Origin: Siderastrea radians
Taxonomy: Eukaryota; Cnidaria; Anthozoa; Scleractinia; Rhizangiidae
Assembly (NCBI GenBank): GCA_964017195.1
Contig: OZ024896.1
Span: 2,800,487-2,864,486, forward strand
DNA: 64,000 bases
Direction of reading: 5' to 3'
Shown here: positions 22,232-28,946 of the stretch, in pieces
How positions within the stretch are numbered: the stretch's first letter is position 1
Layout: each line of letters starts with the position of its first letter
Notes under the pieces: generated by a model
What the model was told of the DNA's origin: nothing
What the model saw: only the letters and a program-made list of their open reading frames with translations
The model's database searches: none
Made by a program: the position numbers and the translations under genes

Positions 22232-22675
22232 ATGGAGGTTGCCCATGAGAAGTTGTTGAAGAACTTTGAAGAGTTTGAGCTCGATTTGGAAGTCGAGGAG
22301 ATTTTGAAGAAAGTCAAGGCGGACTTGGCGGTGTTCGGCAACGAGGAAGACCTTCGTGAGTTTTCAGAAAGTTTAAAACAACTGGAGCCGGAGAAAGTCG
22401 AGGCGCAGAAACGCCGAGCAGAACAGGCGCGTCCGTATCATCAGCTGTGTTACCCTCAAATGACCTGCGATTGGTTCATTGAGGGCCTTGACTATTGCTG
22501 CGATTACTGGAGGTACGAATTCAAACGGCCACAGACCCCTCCACCACCAGCACCGCCACCCTCTCCCGATGTGTGCCGCAAGAGGTCCCCTCAGAGCCCC
22601 CTACAAGGGCCAAGAAAGCGCCCCCGAGGCCAAACAGCCAACCCTCCAAAGAGCCCGGCGTCGGGGGGAAACTGA
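22232..22675 (+). CDS. Acidic helical protein with Cys-containing motif (147 aa), possible regulator
   Basis: Unrecognised. Residues 1-70 are charged and strongly helical (LEVEEILKKVKADL). Residues 75-95 contain YHQLCYPQMTCDWF and LDYCCDYW, which could bind metal. The tail is rich in Pro, Ser and Arg with KRPRG, a possible nuclear localisation signal. The first gene to the right of PolB, divergent from it with its own TATA, is in the position where adintoviruses carry small oncoid-type early genes. I see no LxCxE motif. It overlaps the next frame by about 200 bp, so the two may be joined by splicing. Confidence 0.6.
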   Translation: MEVAHEKLLKNFEEFELDLEVEEILKKVKADLAVFGNEEDLREFSESLKQLEPEKVEAQKRRAEQARPYHQLCYPQMTCDWFIEGLDYCCDYWRYEFKRPQTPPPPAPPPSPDVCRKRSPQSPLQGPRKRPRGQTANPPKSPASGGN

Positions 22676-23750
22676 CAGGTGCTTCCAGCCATCGCATCGC
22701 CCCCGGCTCGCGACGTCAACCCAAAGAGAGTTGCGCCCCCGCAGAGCCCCCGTCAAGTACTACAAAAGTGATGATGACGAACGGCCACCCCCCCGACCTG
22801 GCCCAAGAGCCCGGAGGGAGGCGGTCGACCAGGCAACGCATCGAGCCCAGCGGTTGGAGTGCCAAAAGCGTTACCGGATAAAGCACCGAGAGTACTTGTT
22901 GGAGATGAGCAAGCGTTACAGAGAACAACATCGAGAGCGCATAAGGGAGAAACACAAGCAGTACTTTAAAGCCCATCGAGAACAGATCCAGGCGCGTCAG
23001 CGACGATATCGGGAGGCCCATCGAGAGGAGGTGAGGGAGAGACAGCGACGATATCGAGAGAGGTGCCGAGAGGAGTTGAACGAGAAAAAGCGGCGATATC
23101 GAGAGAGCCATCGAGAGGAGGTGAGGGAGAAAATGCAACGATATCGAGAGAGCCATCGAGAGGAGTTGAGGGAGCAACAGCGACGATATCGGGCGACCCA
23201 TTGCGAGCGGATGAGGGAGCAAAACAGGATTCGTCAGCAACGATATCGGAAGGCCCATCCCGAGCGGGTGATGGAGTATAACAGGATTCGTCGAGTCCGT
23301 TATCAGGAGAAAAAAAGAGGGGTGAAGTTGATGGCGCTAACCATCCCCCTGACGGATTGTCGGACATCCATGCCGGTGGTGGACTATGTCCAAACCTTTT
23401 GTGACTCGCTGGACTCTGTGGATACCCCGGAATCGCAGGACTCTGTGGATACCCCGCTCCCGGAATCGCAGGACTCTGTGGATACCCCGGAATCCTTTCT
23501 TCAACGTCTTCTTGAGGAGTGTCCTACGGGCCTTGATTCGGGAACTATACAAGGCAGCGAACCCTCTGACTGTCACGATCTTTCATTTTTGCAGGATTTA
23601 TTGTCGCCCGACGAGTGGGAGCAGGTGATGGACGATGTGCAGGATTTTGATGTGCAGGATTTTAATATGGAGGCTTTCGCTGAGGATTGGTGGGAGGACA
23701 TGACGTCATCCGACGAGGGCATCGATTTGTTATATGATTTAGTATCTTAA
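22479..23750 (+). CDS. Basic 15-residue-repeat protein with acidic C-terminal domain (up to 423 aa)
   Basis: Unrecognised as a named family. The central part has about nine units of a 15-residue repeat of the form RRYREsHREEvREkq (roughly residues 145-270), very basic and likely helical. It is followed by three DSVDTPES repeats (about 310-340) and an acidic, aromatic tail (DLSFLQDLLSPDEWEQ, EDWWEDMTSSDEG), which looks like a transcription activation domain. Basic DNA/RNA-binding array plus acidic tail suggests a transactivator (inference). The true start is uncertain: the first 90 residues overlap the preceding gene in another frame and look poorly constrained, so the coding region may begin near 22680 or be spliced to 22232. 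Confidence 0.65.
   Translation: MRALTIAAITGGTNSNGHRPLHHQHRHPLPMCAARGPLRAPYKGQESAPEAKQPTLQRARRRGETDRCFQPSHRPRLATSTQRELRPRRAPVKYYKSDDDERPPPRPGPRARREAVDQATHRAQRLECQKRYRIKHREYLLEMSKRYREQHRERIREKHKQYFKAHREQIQARQRRYREAHREEVRERQRRYRERCREELNEKKRRYRESHREEVREKMQRYRESHREELREQQRRYRATHCERMREQNRIRQQRYRKAHPERVMEYNRIRRVRYQEKKRGVKLMALTIPLTDCRTSMPVVDYVQTFCDSLDSVDTPESQDSVDTPLPESQDSVDTPESFLQRLLEECPTGLDSGTIQGSEPSDCHDLSFLQDLLSPDEWEQVMDDVQDFDVQDFNMEAFAEDWWEDMTSSDEGIDLLYDLVS
22900..23270. repeat. 45-bp tandem repeats inside the basic-repeat gene
   Basis: Units of CGACGATATCGAGAGAGCCA type recur with a 45-bp period, matching the 15-residue protein period. Units differ mostly by synonymous or conservative changes, so the repeat appears maintained at protein level. 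Confidence 0.8.
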
Positions 23751-23931
23751 CCCTCGTTTTCATCATTTGGCAGAACATTCCATCGTTTCCGTATTTGGCA
23801 GAACATTCAAGCGTTTCCGTATTTGGCAGAACATTCCCTCGTGACATTGTGGTAGAACGATCAAAGAGACAGTGATTGACATTTTCATTTTTTTATTGAC
23901 ACAACATGGTATGGGGTTGTCATTAAAGTGT
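23751..23931. other. Convergent gene gap with short direct repeats
   Basis: Three copies of (T/C)GTTTCCGTATTTGGCAGAACATTC (23765-23845) follow the plus-strand gene. Beyond them lies TTTTTTATTG, a minus-strand AATAAA-type signal for the leftward gene block that ends at 23932. Confidence 0.6.
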
Positions 23932-24288
23932 TTACAATTTTAAACGTTTCTTGGCTTGCATGATTTTCTTGACCACTCGTTCCGTCTTGGTTTTCTTGCC
24001 GGGTAACCGATCAATGGCTTGGATCATCTTGGTATCGGCTTTCCATTTATCTTGCAAATTCTTGGCACGGCTGTAATCAATGTCGTGTTGTTTTGCAATC
24101 TGGTCCAAGCGATTGATCCCGGGATCCCCCCGTTTCAGGCGTTTGGCTAAATGCGTCCCAGGGCCCATGTACTGATACCCAGGCCAATGAAATTCTTTGC
24201 CGGTTTTCGCGATCCATTTTTGGACATCCACGGCCCCTCCACGTTGGGTGCGTTTCCGTTTGATACCCCTTCTCCTCTTGGTGGGCAT
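23932..24288 (-). CDS. Phospholipase A2-like minor virion protein (118 aa)
   Basis: A basic N-terminal leader ends in TQRGGAVD, then a compact domain carries YMGPGT (about residue 42), the calcium-loop pattern, and HDIDYSRA (about 70), the His-Asp catalytic pattern of parvovirus-type phospholipase A2. In parvovirus VP1 and some adintovirus-like genomes this activity opens endosomal membranes. The spacing between the two motifs (about 28 residues) fits. The C-terminal end is Lys-rich. It is the last gene of the long minus-strand block. Catalytic activity is inferred. Confidence 0.75.
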   Translation of the reverse strand: MPTKRRRGIKRKRTQRGGAVDVQKWIAKTGKEFHWPGYQYMGPGTHLAKRLKRGDPGINRLDQIAKQHDIDYSRAKNLQDKWKADTKMIQAIDRLPGKKTKTERVVKKIMQAKKRLKL

Positions 24289-24290
24289 GT

Positions 24291-24965
24291 TTAGTCACTG
24301 TCCTCGTAATCCAACCGACGTCGTAACTTTTTGCCTTGGGCCCAATCTTCCCACCCGGGTAAGGGTTTTAATGCTTGCACTTCACGGGAGACGCCTTTGC
24401 CTTTGCCTTTGCCTTTGCCTTTGCCTTTGCCTTTCGTGAAACCACTTTCGGTTAAATGCTTTTCCCAGGCCTTGCGTCGTTCTCGCACGGCTTCTAAACG
24501 CGATTGTAGATCCCCTCGACTAGTGGATGGACTCCCTTTCTTGACAATGGGAATCTTACTAGTGGTGGCTGCTCCTTTGCCTTTCTTGGTGGCAGGGGTA
24601 ATGGTAGGTTTGGGCGTCGACGGACTTCCTTTTATCATGCGCTTCAACCATTGTTCCACGGGTCCCGTCACCAAATCCCCGGCTTCTTCTTCGTCGTCTT
24701 CGCCTGGCGGGGCCCCCGGGGCACCAACCCCCACGCCTCCGGGAAATTGACGAATGCGTTTGGTTAACTTGATTAATTCTTGACTCAACGGTTTGGTTTG
24801 AGCATTGACCAGGGCGGGGGGTAATTCGGGATTGGCTAACAAGACATGTTTTTTAGCGGCCAGCGTCGCGGCTTTGTTCAACAAGGCATTTTCGGTGAGT
24901 TCTCCTTTGTAATATTGAATGAGTTGATTCAAGTCCTTCTGGGGAATCATGTAGACCTCGTCCAT
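24291..24965 (-). CDS. Hypothetical virion-type protein with KG repeats (224 aa)
   Basis: Not recognised. Residues 1-85 look folded and helical (MDEVYMIPQKDLNQLIQYY). Residues 85-165 are low complexity, rich in Gly, Pro, Ser, Thr and Lys. A run of seven KG pairs near 178-191 is encoded by an 18-bp-scale CTTTGC repeat. The C-terminal end is basic then acidic. It lies 2 bp from the PLA2-like gene and overlaps the preceding gene by 19 bp, so it is part of one late-type transcription unit. Comparable long disordered proteins in other Polintons are usually unnamed structural proteins. Confidence 0.7.
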   Translation of the reverse strand: MDEVYMIPQKDLNQLIQYYKGELTENALLNKAATLAAKKHVLLANPELPPALVNAQTKPLSQELIKLTKRIRQFPGGVGVGAPGAPPGEDDEEEAGDLVTGPVEQWLKRMIKGSPSTPKPTITPATKKGKGAATTSKIPIVKKGSPSTSRGDLQSRLEAVRERRKAWEKHLTESGFTKGKGKGKGKGKGKGVSREVQALKPLPGWEDWAQGKKLRRRLDYEDSD

Positions 24966-25186
24966 AGGGGTTGACTACAATCGGCGCAAAGTTCCCCGTC
25001 TTCTATCTCACGGCAGCTCTCACAAAGACGGGTCCTCAACATATGTTGGTACTCTCGATACAACAGGTGATATTTATGCTTCCAATAATAACAGTCCTCT
25101 TTCCACTGGTCGGTGGCCCGATTGGCCTCTTGTAACAGGGTCATCCATGTGGCCAGGGTTAACGGGTCGGTCGAGCACATTGACAT
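24947..25186 (-). CDS. Small coiled-coil protein with C-terminal zinc ribbon (79 aa)
   Basis: I start it at the ATG at 25186 (MSMCSTDP), because upstream codons overlap the neighbour deeply. A helix rich in Trp/Tyr/Lys (QWKEDCYYWKHKYHLLYREY) is followed by CESCREIEDGELCADC, two CxxC pairs 9 residues apart, a likely zinc ribbon. It overlaps the genes on both sides. Function unknown. Confidence 0.65.
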   Translation of the reverse strand: MSMCSTDPLTLATWMTLLQEANRATDQWKEDCYYWKHKYHLLYREYQHMLRTRLCESCREIEDGELCADCSQPLWTRST

Positions 25187-25485
25187 AACACCTCGTGAAG
25201 TCCTTGAAACAACCCTTGTCCTTTTTGTTGGACTAACCACGCACGACGTTTTTTGACGGAATGTCGACGACGTCCCAAATCGCGTAGCACCTTTTTATAG
25301 GGTTGAAGGTTAGCCAGCATGGGGGGTGTGACGGGAATCTTGTTTTTTAAGAAGTTCAACACCAATTCACTCACAGCATTGATTTGATCGGCATTGGCAT
25401 GTTGTAACAACTCTTGACGTTTGGAACCATTGGCTTCTTGTAACATGGACCGTAAAAACGGTAATTGACGTCGAAGACGTTGCAT
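25159..25485 (-). CDS. Hypothetical basic helical protein (108 aa)
   Basis: MQRLRRQLPFLRSMLQEA begins a helical N-terminal half; the middle has LNFLKNKIPVTPPMLANLQPYKKVLRDLGRRRH, an arrangement that resembles small Polinton/adenovirus core proteins only in being helical and basic. No family recognised. It is directly downstream of the 56-residue gene and overlaps the zinc-ribbon gene. Confidence 0.65.
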   Translation of the reverse strand: MQRLRRQLPFLRSMLQEANGSKRQELLQHANADQINAVSELVLNFLKNKIPVTPPMLANLQPYKKVLRDLGRRRHSVKKRRAWLVQQKGQGLFQGLHEVLCQCARPTR

Positions 25486-25488
25486 CGT

Positions 25489-25659
25489 TTACCGATGACG
25501 GCGACGACGATAGCGTTGATTGGCTTTTTGGATCGTGCGTTTTATACGTTTATCCGTTTCCAAGGCCACGGCTTTCCCCAATCCCACCATGGCAGGGACC
25601 AATAGATTTAAAAAACCGCCTCGTTGACGACGGCGTCGTCGTAATCTTCTCCTCACCAT
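25489..25659 (-). CDS. Very small Arg-rich protein with RGG site (56 aa)
   Basis: Starts MVRRRLRRRRRQRGGFLN, then a hydrophobic segment (LLVPAMVGLGKAVAL) and a basic tail. The QRGG followed by a small or hydrophobic residue is the same word seen in five neighbouring proteins and resembles adenovirus-protease sites. It fits between the 108-aa and 109-aa genes with 3-7 bp spacing or overlap, which supports it as a gene despite its size. Possibly analogous to adenovirus core peptide pX (inference). Confidence 0.65.
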   Translation of the reverse strand: MVRRRLRRRRRQRGGFLNLLVPAMVGLGKAVALETDKRIKRTIQKANQRYRRRRHR

Positions 25660-25982
25660 GGTCGACCCGTCAAGAAACGTTGAAGGGCTTTGTTTTGTTT
25701 GATCGCATCTCGCGTCTCTTTATAGCCTTGACGGGTATTGCGTTTGAAATCGGACCACCAACCCCCACCTCGTTGTCGTCGGACATGTTGCACATTATCG
25801 GTAATGCCTTTCAAGGCTTGACCGCCTAATTTGCCTAAAGCCAGTCCAAACCCAGGCGCGGGACCCGAGAGAAACATACTCATGCCATGGGCAATTTTAT
25901 CCACCAAACGGGGTTTGCGACGTATTAAAGCGCCTCCTCGTTGTTTCCTTTTTCTGCGTCGTCGTCGTCGTTGGACGGCCAT
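25653..25982 (-). CDS. Basic virion-type protein with two RGG sites (109 aa)
   Basis: Arg/Lys-rich leader RRKRKQRGGALIRR, then a hydrophobic Gly-rich region (MSMFLSGPAPGFGLALGKLG), RRQRGGGWWSDFK and a charged helical tail. The two QRGG words would release a short basic leader and split the molecule if cut by the element's protease. The layout is reminiscent of adenovirus pVI/pX precursors. It overlaps the 222-aa gene by 58 bp. Confidence 0.65.
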   Translation of the reverse strand: MAVQRRRRRRKRKQRGGALIRRKPRLVDKIAHGMSMFLSGPAPGFGLALGKLGGQALKGITDNVQHVRRQRGGGWWSDFKRNTRQGYKETRDAIKQNKALQRFLTGRPW

Positions 25983-26593
25983 GGTTCTAAGAGTGTAGGA
26001 CTGGGAGGGAGCGGCTTTTTATGGATCCAGTAGTCTTTGGGTTTCAAGGGACGAGGACATCCGTCTACATAGCATAGGGCTTCCAAGGGTTGGTACACAA
26101 AATGACGATGGTAATCTTGGAGACATCGTTTCGGTAACGGAGGGGTGAAATCCACAATGGTATCATCCAAGGTTTGCATCTTGATTAAAAACCGTTCCAG
26201 ATCCTCCAAGGGAATACCACGCACATGGGTTTTCAATTCGGTCAAGGCTTTGGCATAGGTGGTAAACGCAAATCGACTCATGGTCACTTTAAATCGGTAT
26301 TGTTTAAAATCATTCCATCCTTTGACCACGGTGCCCACGGCCGCCAAACAGGCTACCAAGGTACTGTTGTCCAACAGAGGGCCCGCAATCATGCCGGCGG
26401 CCATCAGGAGTAAGGCCATGCCATTGAACAAGGCATTGATACACTTGTAATGATTTAACATTTTGCGATAACACCACCATTGTTGATGATAAAAGGCATA
26501 CAAGGAATCCATGCGTTGTAATAATTCCGGCGGGAAGGGAAGTCCATGCTGTTTCGATCCATTCAATAAGGACACGACGGTTTTCATCTTCAC
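25925..26593 (-). CDS. Membrane protein shared with E2 (222 aa)
   Basis: Two hydrophobic segments near residues 56-75 and 79-92 (ALFNGMALLLMAAGMIAG; LVACLAAVGTVV) are surrounded by helices. Clear relatives of words in the E2 protein at 58977-59462: FYHQQWW versus FYHKQYW, FAFTTYAKAL versus FAYTTYEKVL, and TLDDTIVDF versus VLDEIIIEM. The pair share order and spacing, so this is a conserved gene of both lineages, likely a virion or membrane-anchoring protein. It has about 60 extra residues at the C terminus compared with E2. Confidence 0.75.
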   Translation of the reverse strand: MKMKTVVSLLNGSKQHGLPFPPELLQRMDSLYAFYHQQWWCYRKMLNHYKCINALFNGMALLLMAAGMIAGPLLDNSTLVACLAAVGTVVKGWNDFKQYRFKVTMSRFAFTTYAKALTELKTHVRGIPLEDLERFLIKMQTLDDTIVDFTPPLPKRCLQDYHRHFVYQPLEALCYVDGCPRPLKPKDYWIHKKPLPPSPTLLEPWPSNDDDDAEKGNNEEAL

Positions 26594-27558
26594 GGCGACA
26601 CGCGGGACGACGAGGTTTGTACACTCGGTGCTCCTCCTTGTTTATAACTGGTGACAATGCTATTGGTCATGGTGACATTGGCAATTTCACGTCCTTGGGC
26701 TAATTGTTCTTGATCTTGTAACAGCATGCGTAAACGTCGTTGTAAATCCGCTTGACGCAAGGTACGAGGGGGTGGAGTCTGAGATCCTCGAGGAGTGGAT
26801 GGACTGGAGCCAGGTGTCCTGGGTGAACCGGGGAAAAGTCGTCGTCGCCGTCGTCCGCGTCGGCCACCACGACGGCCACCACCACCACCACCACCACCTC
26901 CTCCACCTCCTCCACCACCACCAGCACCACCAGCACCTCCACCTGCTCCACCACCACCAGCACCTCCACCACCACCACCACCAGCACCTCCAGCACCTCC
27001 TCTTCCACCACCACCAGCACCACCACGTCCACCACCTCTAGTCCTAGGACCACGACGTCCCCCACGTCCATCACCACTTCCCCCACGTCCACCACTACCC
27101 CCTCCACTACCACGTCCATTACCATCACCTCCAGCACCCGCGGCTGTTCGAGCACCCGCTGCTGTTCTTCTTCGTGGATCGGGTGACACGCGTGCGCTTC
27201 CCCAAGTAAGTGGACTGCCCGGGGAAGACTCCGGGGTGGTCTGGGGGCTTTGGAATGAAGCTGAATGGGATGCTTGACTTCCTACCCCCGCGGGGAAAGA
27301 GGCCTGGGCAGGGGCTGCCCCATCTACATCGGGCCAGTTCGCGACGACGTCGGCAGGGGGGATGGATTGCATAAACTCATAGAGGAGATCCGATCGCATT
27401 TCCTCCATGGCGACGTCGAGAAGCCCTTGGTCTCCGCTCAAATACAAATCTTGCCAAGCCCTTGGGGACATGACATTGCTACTGGTCGCCCCGACCCCCG
27501 CTGGGGCCACCGTATCGTACGATTGCGGGGGTTGACGGTCGTCATCATCATCGGCCAT
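26590..27558 (-). CDS. Gly/Arg-rich protein with conserved C-terminal tail (322 aa)
   Basis: An acidic start (MADDDDDRQPPQSYDTV) and an N-terminal domain of about 90 residues with PRAWQDLYLS are followed by a long Gly-Arg run (about 145-235) and RRGRRRRRLFPGSP, then a short helical region and the ending TNSIVTSYKQGGAPSVQ. The last motif is one I associate with the C terminus of a Polinton structural protein, but I cannot name it. The Gly tract is encoded by CCA/CCT triplets (26876-27030 on the plus strand). It overlaps the 222-aa gene by 4 bp. Confidence 0.7.
   Translation of the reverse strand: MADDDDDRQPPQSYDTVAPAGVGATSSNVMSPRAWQDLYLSGDQGLLDVAMEEMRSDLLYEFMQSIPPADVVANWPDVDGAAPAQASFPAGVGSQASHSASFQSPQTTPESSPGSPLTWGSARVSPDPRRRTAAGARTAAGAGGDGNGRGSGGGSGGRGGSGDGRGGRRGPRTRGGGRGGAGGGGRGGAGGAGGGGGGGAGGGGAGGGAGGAGGGGGGGGGGGGGGGGRRGGRRGRRRRRLFPGSPRTPGSSPSTPRGSQTPPPRTLRQADLQRRLRMLLQDQEQLAQGREIANVTMTNSIVTSYKQGGAPSVQTSSSRVSP
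26876..27030. repeat. CCA/CCT triplet microsatellite (poly-Gly coding)
   Basis: Near-uninterrupted CCACCACCACCTCC triplets, translated as Gly on the minus strand. The reading frame is preserved across the tract. The plus-strand Pro-rich frame it creates is a shadow. Confidence 0.85.
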
Positions 27559-27592
27559 GATTACTCTCTTGTTTCCTGTTCCAAGGGTCCCT

Positions 27593-28246
27593 TTATACTC
27601 GCTTTTGATAAGTGCGCGTCCATCCTTCGTCTTTTAATAGGTGACTCAACAACCGTTGTTGATCGGAGGAGGCGGGGTGTAAATCCAACACCAAATACCC
27701 ATACGGGCGGGTGGTGGCTTGATGAAACGTCTCCAACGTGTCTTTCCAAGTCGTCGGAAACGATTGCAGCATCACATTGCGTACCCCTAATTGATCTCGG
27801 GGGTTCTTGAACGCCACAATGTAATGAGCATTGCGGGAAATACTTTTGGCATAGCGCCCCACGGGAAACATGTCTTGGCACAAGTACAACACCGTCACCC
27901 CTTGATGATGCGAATGTTTGGTGAATAAATCCAACACGCGTTTATCGTGACTCCCTTCGTCCATTAAATCGTCCAAGACCAGGACCCCCTGTCCTTGAGG
28001 AAACCATTGCACTAAGGCGTCATGATCGGGAATCCCTTCGTGAAACACCACCCCATGATCTTGCATGCCTTGAAAACGATCTTGCCACGCCCCATAACAA
28101 TAATGCAGTTGGGTCGGTGGGGTGTCAAACAACTCCGGGTTGTGTACCAAGAGTTTTTCCGTAAACACGGTTTTGCCACATCCCGACGGGCCCACTACCA
28201 AGATAGAGGAGGGGGTATGAAAACGAAACGGTTTCCCCGTTTGCAT
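27593..28246 (-). CDS. A32/FtsK-HerA type DNA-packaging ATPase (217 aa)
   Basis: Walker A GPSGCGKT at about residue 19, Walker B GVLVLDDLMDEG at about 95, and a sensor-type region LYLCQDMFPVG near 128-138. Length and order fit the Polinton/adintovirus packaging ATPase, which pumps the genome into capsids. E2 has a counterpart (61462-62103). It precedes the 322-aa gene by 34 bp, with a plus-strand CCTTTATAC-type TATA complement near 27590. Confidence 0.93.
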   Translation of the reverse strand: MQTGKPFRFHTPSSILVVGPSGCGKTVFTEKLLVHNPELFDTPPTQLHYCYGAWQDRFQGMQDHGVVFHEGIPDHDALVQWFPQGQGVLVLDDLMDEGSHDKRVLDLFTKHSHHQGVTVLYLCQDMFPVGRYAKSISRNAHYIVAFKNPRDQLGVRNVMLQSFPTTWKDTLETFHQATTRPYGYLVLDLHPASSDQQRLLSHLLKDEGWTRTYQKRV

Positions 28247-28263
28247 GATGATACTACCCTTAG

Positions 28264-28273
28264 AAAAAAAAAA
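28264..28273 (-). terminator. T-run downstream of the tRNA-like gene
   Basis: Ten A on the plus strand give TTTTTTTTTT on the minus strand, 13 bp after the end of the tRNA-like sequence; this is a standard RNA polymerase III stop signal. Confidence 0.6.
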
Positions 28274-28286
28274 GGCACCTTTTTAT

Positions 28287-28372
28287 TGGAATCGGTGGGA
28301 CTCGAACCCACGCACGACCCAATCGCTATTCTGAATCAGGTCCAAAGGCTCTACCGACTGAGCTACGACTCC
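28287..28372 (-). tRNA. tRNA-like gene (86 nt, type II form, anticodon uncertain)
   Basis: Minus strand. Acceptor GGAGTCG pairs with CGATTCC (one G-U). The A box TAGCTCAGTCGG and B box GGTTCGAGTCC are perfect, and GTGGG/CCCAC forms the T stem. The D arm (GCTC/GAGC) closes. The anticodon arm TTTGG-ACCTGAT-TCAGA folds with two G-U pairs and would place CTG as anticodon, but position 33 is C instead of U. An 18-nt variable region with a GCGA/TCGT stem gives type II form, as in Leu/Ser tRNAs, and base 73 is A. It lies between the ATPase and protease genes and is followed by a T-run. It could be a functional tRNA, a decayed one, or a tRNA-like RNA. Confidence 0.65.
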
Positions 28373-28404
28373 GACACACGTTTTTTTTTTCCAACATATT
28401 TTAT

Positions 28405-28944
28405 TTAATCATTCCGTTGATGATACGGATGACAACACAGTTGATACCATCGGGCTTCTTGGCCTACAATCAATTGTTGAAGGCGTTGACCGGCTTGATG
28501 GTCATTGCTTACATAATCATGATCGGAAAACTCATTTAAAAAGTCTTGCAAGGTTCGTCCACGGGCTTTGGCTTTCAAGTACAACAAGGCGTAATCCCCA
28601 CAACTCTTGCTTGAAATGGTTTGCAGGGACTTGCCATTGGTCACCACATACTTCCAATGGTGGACAATCCAATCTCGTAACGGGGTAGCTTGCACGTACG
28701 TGTCCAGGGGTAAAGCATAACTGTCGAGGACTTCACACACGTTTCGATCTGTCCACACCGCTAACCAATGTTGTCCAGGTTGATCGTGTGGGTCGGTATT
28801 CACAATGTACCCTTGGGGTTGGGTCTTGAGAGGACTCTTGGGTAAACGATCACAGGCCACCGTCCCGTAAAACATCGGTTTCAATTGGGGGTCGTCTCGG
28901 GCTAAATAATCCAACTGGACATTATTCAAGGCCACGTGTTCCAT
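28405..28944 (-). CDS. Adenain-like maturation cysteine protease (179 aa)
   Basis: C48/C5-type fold: catalytic His in GQHWLAVW (about residue 54), Asp/Glu in VCEVLDSYALP (about 68-72), Gln in LQTIS (about 107) and nucleophile Cys in SKSCGDYALLYL (about 114). This is the His-Asp-Gln-Cys order of adenovirus protease. It is predicted to cut precursor virion proteins, and the neighbouring basic proteins share a QRGG/MRGG word that resembles adenain sites. It lies 3 bp from the major capsid gene. Confidence 0.92.
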   Translation of the reverse strand: MEHVALNNVQLDYLARDDPQLKPMFYGTVACDRLPKSPLKTQPQGYIVNTDPHDQPGQHWLAVWTDRNVCEVLDSYALPLDTYVQATPLRDWIVHHWKYVVTNGKSLQTISSKSCGDYALLYLKAKARGRTLQDFLNEFSDHDYVSNDHQAGQRLQQLIVGQEARWYQLCCHPYHQRND

Positions 28945-28946
28945 CT

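Noticed and set aside
22232..22675. LxCxE-type retinoblastoma-binding oncoid motif
   Set aside because: The Cys-containing words do not have the L-x-C-x-E spacing.
22716..23367. Minus-strand frames of 133-180 codons with Ser/Pro/Leu repeats
   Set aside because: Produced by the 45-bp repeats of the plus-strand gene read backwards.
26795..27277. Long plus-strand Pro/His-rich frames opposite the Gly-rich gene
   Set aside because: Shadow of CCA/CCT triplets coding Gly on the minus strand.
28022..28408. Plus-strand 128-codon frame between ATPase and protease
   Set aside because: Covers the antisense of the ATPase start and the tRNA-like gene; no protein features.
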